Below, one piece after another: positions 1 through 6,485 of a stretch of DNA of 9,411 bases. The position numbers and the translations under genes were made by a program. Positions within the stretch are counted from its first letter, which is position 1, and each line of letters begins with the position of its first letter. Where the stretch lies: positions 1-9,411 of the forward strand of contig QMLM01000046.1 in NCBI GenBank assembly GCA_003646745.1. Reading direction: 5' to 3'. Source of the stretch: Deltaproteobacteria bacterium (lineage in GTDB: Bacteria > Desulfobacterota > B13-G15 > RBG-16-54-18). The notes beneath the pieces are model-generated. The model was not told where the DNA came from, did no database searches, and saw only the letters and a program-made list of their open reading frames with translations.

Positions 1-1
1 A

Positions 2-67
2 GAAAGGGAATACCTTCTAAAGGATTTTTATGCGAGAAGAGTAGGGTCGAACAACGCTGGTTTGTGA
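2..67 (+). CDS. C-terminal tail of an unidentified upstream gene (partial)
   Basis: Reading frame 2 is open from the left edge and ends at the TGA at 65-67. It encodes about 21 residues (EREYLLKDFYARRVGSNNAG plus L), a composition that looks like real protein. Its stop overlaps the GTG start of the next gene in a GTGA arrangement (64-67), the classic 4-nt overlap of translationally coupled genes. This suggests one operon with the glycosyltransferase. Function cannot be read from so short a tail. A partner enzyme in disaccharide or polysaccharide metabolism would fit the context, but that is a guess. The alternative is that this frame is chance-open and the glycosyltransferase frame, which is also open to the edge, starts further left. 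Confidence 0.45.
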   Translation, partial: EREYLLKDFYARRVGSNNAGL

Positions 68-1680
68 GAGAAATCATCATAAAGATGGCAGAGATCTCAG
101 GGGTAGGAAATAAGGCCTTTATAGATGAGAAGATAAGGGAACTGAGAGGTAACGGAAATGAAGACAAGAACATAGCGGTGGAATTGGGGATACTTACTCC
201 CTTAAGATTTGACAAGGAAAATTTGCCGTTGATCTTTAAGGTGCCCCAAGATCCTTCAGATATAATTTCCTTGAAGGGGAGGATCGATCAGTTAATAAGA
301 TCTATCCCCCGAAAACCCACGCTCGATGACTTCATAGAAAAGGTCCCCAAAGAACTGAGACCTACAGAAGAGCAGATAGAGGAAGTCCGTCGCCTTGCAG
401 ACAAACTCAGAGGACTAGAGGTCACCCATTTTAACTCGACAAAATACGGTGGAGGAGTAGCAGAGATACTACATTGGCTTGTGCCTTTGATGAATAGCAT
501 TGGTGTCAAAACAAATTGGGTAGTTGTAAGGCCTAAAGACCCGAGGGAATTCTTCCCCATTACAAAAACCTTCCATAATGCTTTACAGGGGGTGCCCTCT
601 ACGCTTACCAAAAGGATTGAAGAAATCTATCTGAAGGAATCCGAGTATATGTTTGAAAAACTCTCAAAAAGAGAAAAGATAAGAGGAGATATATTAATTT
701 GCCACGACCCCCAACCTTTGGCTACCGTTTCTTATGCCGAGGTGAAGAAGGTATGGAGGGCCCATATTGACCTATCATCTCCCCAGAAAGAGTTTGTAGA
801 TTTTCTCCTGCCATTTATTGAACAATACGATGCCTCCGTATTCCACTTTGAGGACTTCATCTTAAAAGAAATAGAAGGCAAGATGCCCATCTACTTAATT
901 CCTGCAGGGGTTAATTTTTTGACCCCGAAGAATATGGAGTTGCCCTCTGAATTTTGCTCCTATGTCCTCAAAAGCTTCGACATTGACAAAAATAAACCCA
1001 TCATCCTACAGATATCCCGCTTTGATCGGTTTAAGGACCCAAAGGGGGTTGTAGAGGCCTTTGAGAGTGCACGCAGTGAACTGCTAAAGGAAGGTTTAAA
1101 TATTCAGCTTGTTTACGCCGGGAATATGGCAAAAGACGACCCTGAAGGTGGGAAGATCTTATCAGATCTAATAAGTGGTTTAGGGGCCAAGAAAAGGCGC
1201 TTGCACAAGAGGGAATTCATCCCTAAATCCGTGATATGGAGGGTGGGAGAACCCCCTTACATCTTTATAATAAATTTAGGGGCTACCCCTTTAGTAGAGA
1301 ACGCGCTGGTGATAAACGCCCTGCAAAGAGTTGCTACTATCATCCTGCAGAAATCTCTGAGAGAAGGCCTGGGGTTGACCATTTTGGAGGCAATGTGCAA
1401 AGGGAAAGCGGTTATCGTAGGAAATGTGGGTGGCCCAGCCTACTTGATCAAAGAAGATGGGCTTTATGGATATGGCGTGGGTTATAAAGATGAAAAGGGG
1501 AATTTGCACTACTCTTCCGAGGAGACAGCAGGAAAGATCTTAAAATGTTTTACAGAGCCCCACAAAACTTTAGAGATGGCACAGATGGCACAGAGGAATG
1601 TGGCCGTTAATTATTCAGCTATCCGCCACATTCTGGATTACCTCAAGCTTTTTGACGATGTTGTCAAAAATCCTTTTTAA
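64..1680 (+). CDS. TreT-like GT4-family glycosyltransferase (trehalose synthase-like) with N-terminal extension
   Basis: Probable cytoplasmic retaining glycosyltransferase of family GT4 (GT-B fold), closest in motif pattern to TreT, which makes trehalose from NDP-glucose and glucose. The N-terminal Rossmann domain has an acceptor-side motif at residues 121-134 (HFNSTKYGGGVAE in it) and HDPQP at 214-218. The second domain begins near 312 with LQISRFDRFKDPKG (315-328). The E-x7-E donor motif is E434...E442 in SLREGLGLTILEAM, followed by GNVGGPAYLI. TreT proteins are about 410 aa. Here roughly the first 110 residues lie ahead of the conserved core and I recognise no domain in them. The GTG at 64 is chosen because it overlaps the stop of the preceding frame; no good Shine-Dalgarno is visible there or at the ATG at 85, so translational coupling is likely. 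ATGGCACAG is repeated in tandem at 1576-1593, giving MAQMAQ. The gene looks more A+T-rich than its neighbours. Trehalose as product is unproven; another disaccharide is possible. Confidence 0.8.
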   Translation: MREIIIKMAEISGVGNKAFIDEKIRELRGNGNEDKNIAVELGILTPLRFDKENLPLIFKVPQDPSDIISLKGRIDQLIRSIPRKPTLDDFIEKVPKELRPTEEQIEEVRRLADKLRGLEVTHFNSTKYGGGVAEILHWLVPLMNSIGVKTNWVVVRPKDPREFFPITKTFHNALQGVPSTLTKRIEEIYLKESEYMFEKLSKREKIRGDILICHDPQPLATVSYAEVKKVWRAHIDLSSPQKEFVDFLLPFIEQYDASVFHFEDFILKEIEGKMPIYLIPAGVNFLTPKNMELPSEFCSYVLKSFDIDKNKPIILQISRFDRFKDPKGVVEAFESARSELLKEGLNIQLVYAGNMAKDDPEGGKILSDLISGLGAKKRRLHKREFIPKSVIWRVGEPPYIFIINLGATPLVENALVINALQRVATIILQKSLREGLGLTILEAMCKGKAVIVGNVGGPAYLIKEDGLYGYGVGYKDEKGNLHYSSEETAGKILKCFTEPHKTLEMAQMAQRNVAVNYSAIRHILDYLKLFDDVVKNPF

Positions 1681-1686
1681 TATCGG

Positions 1687-2007
1687 TTAGCGCACCTTAC
1701 TGCCAGGCGGAACCTGGCCCTCAGGTGTGAGCAGAATCGCCCTGCCCTCTACATCCACTGCAAGAATCATCCCCTGGCTCTCTACGCCGCGCAACTTCCT
1801 GGGCTCGAGATTGACTAGCACCGGAACCTGCTTTCCAACGAGCTGTTGCGCCGTATAGTGGGGAGCAATACCGGCAACCACCTGCCTCATCTCACCTCCC
1901 ACATCAAGCTCTAGCCGCATCAATTTGTCAGTACCTTGAACCCTGTCGGCAGATCTTATCGTACCTATCCTTATATCAAGCCTCGCAAAATCATCAAAAC
2001 TAACCAT
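1687..2007 (-). CDS. metG: Stand-alone tRNA-binding OB-fold protein (MetRS beta / CsaA-like)
   Basis: A 106-aa protein that is entirely one EMAP/Arc1p-type tRNA-binding OB fold, the module found at the C-terminus of many methionyl-tRNA synthetases, or alone as the MetRS beta subunit or as the chaperone CsaA. Visible motifs are FARLDIRIG (7-15), DKLMRLELDVGG (27-38), RQVVAGIA (41-48), and the long signature NLEPRKLRGVESQGM (66-80), then LLTPEGQVPPGSKV. The GVESQGM form resembles the MetRS C-terminal domain more than CsaA. As a separate gene it would bind tRNA in trans and raise MetRS affinity. A Shine-Dalgarno (AGGAG, 7 nt before the ATG) supports the start. It lies 35 nt downstream of a small membrane-protein gene on the same strand and converges on the glycosyltransferase with a 6-nt gap. 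The catalytic MetRS is not in the window, so the symbol is tentative. Confidence 0.85.
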   Translation of the reverse strand: MVSFDDFARLDIRIGTIRSADRVQGTDKLMRLELDVGGEMRQVVAGIAPHYTAQQLVGKQVPVLVNLEPRKLRGVESQGMILAVDVEGRAILLTPEGQVPPGSKVR

Positions 2008-2042
2008 TTACCCTCTCCTAATCTTGTCACTAAAAATCTGCT

Positions 2043-2342
2043 TTATGACCGGGCATAGAAAATCGCTGTTAACCCTACGCAGAGAACGATGAAACACGCA
2101 ACTAATATGTTCCCGGCGATTTCTGCCGCAGAGCCATCTTGGAGGACAAGATGCTCAAAGATTGGAAGCACAATACTAAAACCAACCAGGGCACAGACGC
2201 CGATAGCAAGAAGATACAATTGGAAGACATTACGAGTGCTTGATGAGAAGGTAGTCACAAATACCCCAAGAATCATCCCGAGGATGACCCCAACCAACGA
2301 TAGCGAAAGGGCCATACCAATCCAGTTAGGATCCACAATCAT
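2043..2342 (-). CDS. Small membrane protein of unknown function (three predicted helices)
   Basis: A 99-aa hydrophobic protein I do not recognise. Three transmembrane segments are evident at about residues 8-31, 38-61 and 75-96. A short Ser/Thr/Arg-containing loop (32-38) joins the first two and an acidic loop (FEHLVLQDGSAAE, 62-74) the last two. It ends in ARS right after the third helix. There is no cleavable signal or known motif. GGGGAGG stands only 2 nt before the ATG at 2342 but 8 nt before an in-frame GTG at 2336 (residue 3), so the true start may be two codons later. It precedes the MetRS-beta-like gene by 35 nt on the same strand and is probably co-transcribed with it. Hydrophobic periodicity, clean spacing and a ribosome binding site argue for a real gene. 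Confidence 0.75.
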   Translation of the reverse strand: MIVDPNWIGMALSLSLVGVILGMILGVFVTTFSSSTRNVFQLYLLAIGVCALVGFSIVLPIFEHLVLQDGSAAEIAGNILVACFIVLCVGLTAIFYARS

Positions 2343-2561
2343 ATCCTCCCCAACTTAGGTCACATCACTGCCTCTGGGACCGCAGAAAAATTTCTGAATC
2401 CCTCATTTAAATGCGCAAAATGTGTGCCATGAATGACGGACATCTAGAAGTCTTTATAATTGCTTGTTTGTAAGTAAACTCAATGATTATACTTCACTGT
2501 ATGCGACAATTTTTGTCAGCTTTTCTGACTTCTTTCGTCACTTAATCCTCGTCCAAATCCT
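2343..2561. other. Intergenic spacer between aconitase stop and membrane-protein start
   Basis: This 219-bp A+T-rich spacer holds no convincing gene. It contains a weak possible leftward promoter (annotated separately), a short inverted repeat GACAA-ttt-TTGTC at 2505-2517, and a 5-bp hairpin GTCAG/CTGAC at 2515-2529 that lacks a T-run on either side. I see no clear terminator for the aconitase gene. Confidence 0.5.
2455..2483 (-). promoter_or_regulatory. Possible weak sigma-70 promoter for the membrane protein and metG-like pair
   Basis: On the minus strand, TTGAGT (2483-2478) is followed after 17 nt by ATTATA (2460-2455), with TATAAA overlapping two bases further on. Transcription would start near 2447, giving a leader of about 105 nt. 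A perfect TATAAT also occurs at 2491-2486 but has no -35 at a usable distance. This is A+T-rich DNA, so chance matches are likely. Confidence 0.3.
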
Positions 2562-4475
2562 TCAGGGATCCCCCTTTACTAAGTTCAATACCCCTCCCGC
2601 CTTGAGGATTTTAATCTCTCTAGGCTGTAGGTGGTGGATGAGTTTGATCACCTCCCCCTTGCTTTTGTTCTGTAGGACAACCTCTTGCCTCAAATCATCC
2701 AAGTATATTACCACCTGATCCCCTTCCTCAATCCTCTCATAGTCCTCTTTGGCAGAGAAAAGCAGGGGAATGACCCCAAAGTTTATCAAATTGGCCAAAT
2801 GGATACGGGCAAAACTCAGGGCAATCACTGCCTTGACACCCAGATAACTAGGGGCCAGCGCCGCGTGCTCTCGGCTTGACCCCTGCCCATAGTTGGCCCC
2901 GCCAACAATGACCCCACCCCCCTTCTCTTTGGCCCGGCAGGAGAAAGAGGGATCAATTCCGGCGAAGGTGAACTCTGCTATGGCGGGGATATTGGAACGG
3001 AGGGCGAGAATCTTGGAACCTGCCGGCAGGATCTCATCGGTGGTGACATCATCGCCCAATTTTATGAGGACCTCCCCTTCTACCTTAGAGGGCATCTTCG
3101 GAAAATCCGGCAGAGGCTGAATATTGGGACCCCGCAGAATCTGTACTCCTTCGGGATGGGGGGAGGGTGGAATAATCAAATCTGCTCCCCTCCACACCCT
3201 CTTTGGCCAAGTGACCTTTATCTCCTCCCCTAAAGAGCGGGGGTCGGTTATCTCTCCAGTAAGGGCGGAGGCAACAGCGGTCTCAGGGCTGCAGAGGTAG
3301 ATCTCAGCGTCTGGGGTGCCGCTACGTCCCCTGAAGTTCCTGTTGAAGGTCCGCAGTGTAACCCCTCCTGTAGGGGGAGCCTGTCCCATACCGATGCATG
3401 GACCGCAGGCGGGTTCCAAGATTCTCGCACCTGAGGCGATGAGTTGGCTCAATGCCCCCTTTTGAGCCAACATCTGCAAAACCCTGCGGGAGCCCGGTAC
3501 AATGGCCAAGCTCACCTCTGGGTGGACCCTTTTCCCCTTTAGTACCTCGGCCACCTTCGCCAAGTCTTGATATGAGGAGTTAGTGCAGCTGCCGATGACG
3601 ACCTGGTGTATCTTAACCCCCTCGACCTCCTTTACCTTACGGACGTTATCTGGACTGTGAGGAAGGGCTATAAGTGGCTCCAGTTGGGTTAGATCGATGG
3701 ATAATCTATCGCTGTAGTGGGCGTCAGCATCGGGCTGCAAGGGTATCCAATCCCTTTCGCGCCCCTGAACCCTCAAGAAGTGCCGGGTCTGCTCATCGCT
3801 GGGGAAGATGGAAGTAGTAGCCCCTAGCTCCGCCCCCATATTGGCGATGGTACTCCTTTCAGGGACGCTCAGGGATTTTAGCCCCGATCCTCCATATTCC
3901 ATGATCTTTCCCACTCCCCCCTTAACAGAGAGCCTCCTTAAGACTTCCAGAATTACGTCTTTGGCGGTCACCCATGGCGAAAGACACCCCAGGAGATCGA
4001 TCCGGATGACCTCGGGCATAAAGAGAAAGAAAGGCCTTCCCGCCATGGCCAAGGCCACATCAATCCCTCCCGCTCCTATAGCCAACATCCCCAGACCACC
4101 GGCTGTAGGGGTATGGCTATCCGATCCTAAAAGGGTTTTGCCCGGCACGCCAAATCTTTCCAAGTGGACTTGATGGCAAATACCGTTGCCAGCAGGAGAG
4201 AAATATAGGCCATACCTTGCAGCCACCGTCCTTAAATAGAGATGATCATCAGCGTTTTCAAATCCAGTTTGCAGGGTATTGTGGTCGACGTAACTGACAG
4301 ATAGTTCCGTAGCAACCCTATCTATCCCCATGGCCTCAAGTTCCAGGTAGACAAGGGTGCCAGTGGCATCTTGCGTCAAGGTCTGATCTATGGAAATGGC
4401 AATCTCCTCCCCTGGCATCAGGCGTCCTGAAACTAAATGGGGTGCCAGGATCTTCTCAACAAGGGTCTCCCCCAC
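2562..4475 (-). CDS. Aconitate hydratase, short Aquifex-type
   Basis: Interconverts citrate and isocitrate in the TCA cycle using a [4Fe-4S] cluster; cytoplasmic. It is 637 aa from the GTG at 4475 (numbering below counts from the GTG at 4481, two codons earlier). The length fits the putative aconitase subfamily first noted in Aquifex and some Deltaproteobacteria rather than AcnA (about 890) or AcnB (about 860). Residues include DHNT at 66-69, DSHTPTAGGLG at 121-131, the cluster ligands C299 (GSCTNSS), C359 and C362 (EPACGPCIG), and the arginine-rich FNRNFRGRSG at 379-388. The C-terminal swivel domain starts near 470 with GDDVTTDEILPAGS and carries YGQGSSREHAAL at 531-542. All expected catalytic elements are intact. 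Homoaconitase or isopropylmalate dehydratase activity is less likely because both domains are fused and the aconitase-type motifs are complete. AAGGAGG (4487-4481) lies 5 nt before the GTG at 4475, so the earlier GTG at 4481 falls inside the ribosome binding site. Confidence 0.92.
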   Translation of the reverse strand: MGETLVEKILAPHLVSGRLMPGEEIAISIDQTLTQDATGTLVYLELEAMGIDRVATELSVSYVDHNTLQTGFENADDHLYLRTVAARYGLYFSPAGNGICHQVHLERFGVPGKTLLGSDSHTPTAGGLGMLAIGAGGIDVALAMAGRPFFLFMPEVIRIDLLGCLSPWVTAKDVILEVLRRLSVKGGVGKIMEYGGSGLKSLSVPERSTIANMGAELGATTSIFPSDEQTRHFLRVQGRERDWIPLQPDADAHYSDRLSIDLTQLEPLIALPHSPDNVRKVKEVEGVKIHQVVIGSCTNSSYQDLAKVAEVLKGKRVHPEVSLAIVPGSRRVLQMLAQKGALSQLIASGARILEPACGPCIGMGQAPPTGGVTLRTFNRNFRGRSGTPDAEIYLCSPETAVASALTGEITDPRSLGEEIKVTWPKRVWRGADLIIPPSPHPEGVQILRGPNIQPLPDFPKMPSKVEGEVLIKLGDDVTTDEILPAGSKILALRSNIPAIAEFTFAGIDPSFSCRAKEKGGGVIVGGANYGQGSSREHAALAPSYLGVKAVIALSFARIHLANLINFGVIPLLFSAKEDYERIEEGDQVVIYLDDLRQEVVLQNKSKGEVIKLIHHLQPREIKILKAGGVLNLVKGDP

Positions 4476-4480
4476 CGTCA

Positions 4481-4487
4481 CCTCCTT
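4481..4487 (-). promoter_or_regulatory. Shine-Dalgarno that decides the aconitase start
   Basis: AAGGAGG on the minus strand is a full-strength match to the 16S rRNA tail. Its last G is also the first base of the upstream GTG at 4481, so that codon cannot be the start. The next in-frame GTG, at 4475, is spaced 5 nt from it. Confidence 0.75.
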
Positions 4488-4500
4488 GTTGTGGGTTTAA

Positions 4501-4529
4501 ACTATAGTGAAAAAGAAAAGGGCAGTCAA
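4501..4529 (-). promoter_or_regulatory. Sigma-70-type promoter of the aconitase gene
   Basis: On the minus strand, TTGACT (4529-4524) and TATAGT (4506-4501) are separated by 17 nt. Predicted transcription start is near 4494, leaving about 19 nt of leader that contains the AAGGAGG ribosome binding site. The hexamers are identical to those of the rightward map promoter. Confidence 0.65.
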
Positions 4530-4541
4530 GGATGTAAGCAA

Positions 4542-4571
4542 TTGACTCAAAGGGGGATTTTTGTCTATAGT
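4542..4571 (+). promoter_or_regulatory. map: Sigma-70-type promoter of map
   Basis: TTGACT (4542-4547) and TATAGT (4566-4571) are separated by 18 nt. Transcription would begin near 4578, only about 12 nt before the ATG at 4590, and that leader has no Shine-Dalgarno. The transcript would therefore be near-leaderless. Confidence 0.65.
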
Positions 4572-4589
4572 TTGTAATAGATTGATATC

Positions 4590-5336
4590 ATGATCAACAT
4601 CAGAACCAAAGAGGAAATTGAAATCATGCGCCGGAGCAATCGCCTTGTGGCGCAGGTCTTAGGGAAGCTAAAAGAGGCGATTGGGCCGGGTGTCACCACC
4701 AAGGAGCTGGACCAGCTTGCGGAGCGTCTGATAAAGGAATCAAGGGCTACCCCTGCCTTTAAGGGGTATAGGGGTTACCCGGCTACCCTTTGCGTTTCCG
4801 TTAACGAGGAGGTTGTACATGGAATCCCTGGCTCTCGCAAATTGAGGGAGGGGGATATCGTAAGTCTGGATCTCGGGGTCTATCTCAATGGGTATTATGG
4901 TGATGCGGCCATTACCGTCCCAGTGGGGAAGGTAAGCCAAAAGGCCACCGAACTCCTGAAGATCACCGAGCAGGCCCTTTATAAAGGGATAGAACAAGCT
5001 AGGGCCGGAAACCGCCTTTTTGATATCTCCCATGCGATCCAGTCATGGGTGGAGTCCTTTGGTTTTTCCGTAGTAAGGGACTTTGTAGGCCACGGAATAG
5101 GGAGAAATCTCCACGAGGAACCCCAGATCCCCAATTTCGGTCCACCTCATCAGGGTCCCAGGCTTGAGCCTGGAATGGTCTTGGCGATAGAGCCGATGAT
5201 AAACGCAGGCGGCTGGGAAGTAAAAGTACTGAAGGATGGATGGACAGTGGTTACTGCTGATGGAAGCCTCTCCGCCCATTTTGAACATACCATCGCCATT
5301 ACAGACGGAAGGGCGGACATCCTCTCTCTCCCCTAA
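4590..5336 (+). CDS. map: Methionine aminopeptidase, type I
   Basis: Cotranslationally removes the initiator methionine from nascent proteins; a two-metal enzyme of the pita-bread fold. At 248 aa it has the normal length for a type Ia bacterial enzyme. All metal and catalytic residues are visible: H77 (VVHGIP), D94 (SLDLG), D105 (YGDAA), H168 (GHGIG), H175 (LHEEP), E201 (AIEPM) and E232 (FEHT), each about three residues earlier than in E. coli MetAP. There is no N-terminal zinc-finger or SEC-C extension. The gene stands alone rather than in the usual secY-adk-map ribosomal cluster, with its own promoter and a leader of about 12 nt without a Shine-Dalgarno. It converges on the PLD-family gene with a 23-nt gap. 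Confidence 0.96.
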   Translation: MINIRTKEEIEIMRRSNRLVAQVLGKLKEAIGPGVTTKELDQLAERLIKESRATPAFKGYRGYPATLCVSVNEEVVHGIPGSRKLREGDIVSLDLGVYLNGYYGDAAITVPVGKVSQKATELLKITEQALYKGIEQARAGNRLFDISHAIQSWVESFGFSVVRDFVGHGIGRNLHEEPQIPNFGPPHQGPRLEPGMVLAIEPMINAGGWEVKVLKDGWTVVTADGSLSAHFEHTIAITDGRADILSLP

Positions 5337-5359
5337 TCTCTAATCCCTTTCACTACCCT

Positions 5360-6403
5360 TCAGAACTGCCCTGCAAATGGCTTAAGCAACACTTCCATAA
5401 CCTTCTGTTTTAAGGGGCGGTTCTTCCACTCTTCCAGTGTCACCCTGCGGCAGTATTCGAGATCTTTTTCGAACTGCCTTTCCATGGCCGCAGCAAATTC
5501 AGGATCCACCACCGCCACATTCGCCTCGTAATTTAAAAAGAAACCCCGAAAATCGAGGTTGGTGCTGCCGACCGTCACCCATACGCCATCCACAACCATG
5601 GTCTTCGCATGCAGTACCGACCTCGTCCACTCATAGATCTCCACCCCATTTTTGAGCAATGTTCCATAGTAACCGAGGATAATGGCTCGCGCAGTTGGCA
5701 CATCGGTAGGGCCCTGCAGGATGAGTCGTACCCGAACACCTCGTTTTGCCGCATCGATAAGCGCCCGGCGCAGGATAAGTGGTGGAATGAAGTAACCATT
5801 GGTAATGCAGATAAGCCTTTGGGCGGAATTGATGGCCAATAGATACATCTCTAGGACCGGACTGGTCAGCTGGTTTGGGGAGGAGAAGACGATACGAACA
5901 CGGGCGCCTCGGTTCGCATCGGGGAGGTTCATTTGGTAAAAGGTCCCGGTTCGATCAGGGAGCTGCATTAGCATTTCATCGATTGCCCGCTTGAGGTGGT
6001 ACAGTCCAGCCAACGGCAGATCCTTACCCATGAACCCAATTCCTCCTTGCAGCCAAGACTCTTCAAAGATCTGTTCAGCAGCGAGTGCAGCTGGCCCTTC
6101 TACCATGATCGCCGTGTCGCGCCAGCCATTTATCCCATCACCGTCATAATCCTTCGCCAGATTGAGTCCTCCCAGGAAGGCGATACGGTCCATCATACGC
6201 GAGAATCCCTCTGTCCCGACTGCTTCAGCACGGGGCGACACATGAAAGACGGTGCAAAACAGGTTCTTCGGCCTTGTAGAGATAAACGTACAGCAAGGTG
6301 CAGATATAAGCAGCAATACTAGGACTATCCAAGCTATTGCATAGCGCATACCGCGCAAAATAGATCCCCTCATACGAAAGCTGCGCTCGCAGCGAAAAGT
6401 CAC
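5360..6403 (-). CDS. Phospholipase D-family membrane protein, cardiolipin-synthase-like, first HKD motif lost
   Basis: The C-terminal two-thirds resembles bacterial cardiolipin synthase/PLD proteins. The second HKD motif is complete: H265-A-K267, D272, then GSTN at 279-282, followed by FLNYEANV. Upstream, FLGGLNLAKDYDGDG...GWRDTAIMVEGPA (76-105) is the segment that normally follows the first HKD. The His and Lys that should precede it are absent: only MMDRIAFLGGLN remains, and the preceding domain of about 120-150 residues is missing. A hydrophobic segment at about 21-36 (AIAWIVLVLLLIS) would anchor or export the protein; SAPCC after it is a poor lipobox. The start is uncertain. The GTG at 6403 overlaps its own AAGGAAGG, whereas a TTG at 6358 has GAGGGG 7 nt upstream, and ATGs occur at 6373 and 6349. 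It follows der by 82 nt and is probably co-transcribed. It may act as a dimer, like single-HKD nucleases, or be a decayed gene. Confidence 0.7.
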   Translation of the reverse strand: MTFRCERSFRMRGSILRGMRYAIAWIVLVLLLISAPCCTFISTRPKNLFCTVFHVSPRAEAVGTEGFSRMMDRIAFLGGLNLAKDYDGDGINGWRDTAIMVEGPAALAAEQIFEESWLQGGIGFMGKDLPLAGLYHLKRAIDEMLMQLPDRTGTFYQMNLPDANRGARVRIVFSSPNQLTSPVLEMYLLAINSAQRLICITNGYFIPPLILRRALIDAAKRGVRVRLILQGPTDVPTARAIILGYYGTLLKNGVEIYEWTRSVLHAKTMVVDGVWVTVGSTNLDFRGFFLNYEANVAVVDPEFAAAMERQFEKDLEYCRRVTLEEWKNRPLKQKVMEVLLKPFAGQF

Positions 6404-6485
6404 CTTCCTTCAAGGTGTCATAGTGTATTATAGCGCTATCAAATAGGTTAAGTGCAGCGAGGAATGCCACCGCTTTTCGGTTAGG

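Noticed and set aside
1236..1509. Short open frames on both strands inside the glycosyltransferase
   Set aside because: They cover the E-x7-E region of the GT4 enzyme, which is clearly the real reading frame.
1576..1593. Tandem ATGGCACAG repeat
   Set aside because: Two in-frame copies encoding MAQMAQ in a helical region; a small local duplication without wider structure.
2505..2517. GACAA-ttt-TTGTC inverted repeat as an operator
   Set aside because: Arms of 5 bp in A+T-rich DNA are expected by chance, and it does not overlap a good promoter.
2515..2529. GTCAG/CTGAC hairpin as a terminator
   Set aside because: The stem is only 5 bp and no T-run follows on either strand.
3808..4173. 121-aa open frame on the plus strand inside the aconitase gene
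   Set aside because: It lies antisense to well-conserved aconitase coding sequence, has low-complexity Pro/Ser-rich composition and no ribosome binding site.
6430..6439. Perfect 10-bp palindrome ATAGCGCTAT between der and the PLD gene
   Set aside because: It is a single copy with no flanking symmetry or promoter context; likely chance.
6225..6470. 81-aa minus-strand frame before the PLD gene, examined as the missing N-terminal half after a frameshift
   Set aside because: None of the frames in 6225-6480 contains an H-x-K-type motif or PLD-like sequence, so a simple frameshift does not explain the loss.
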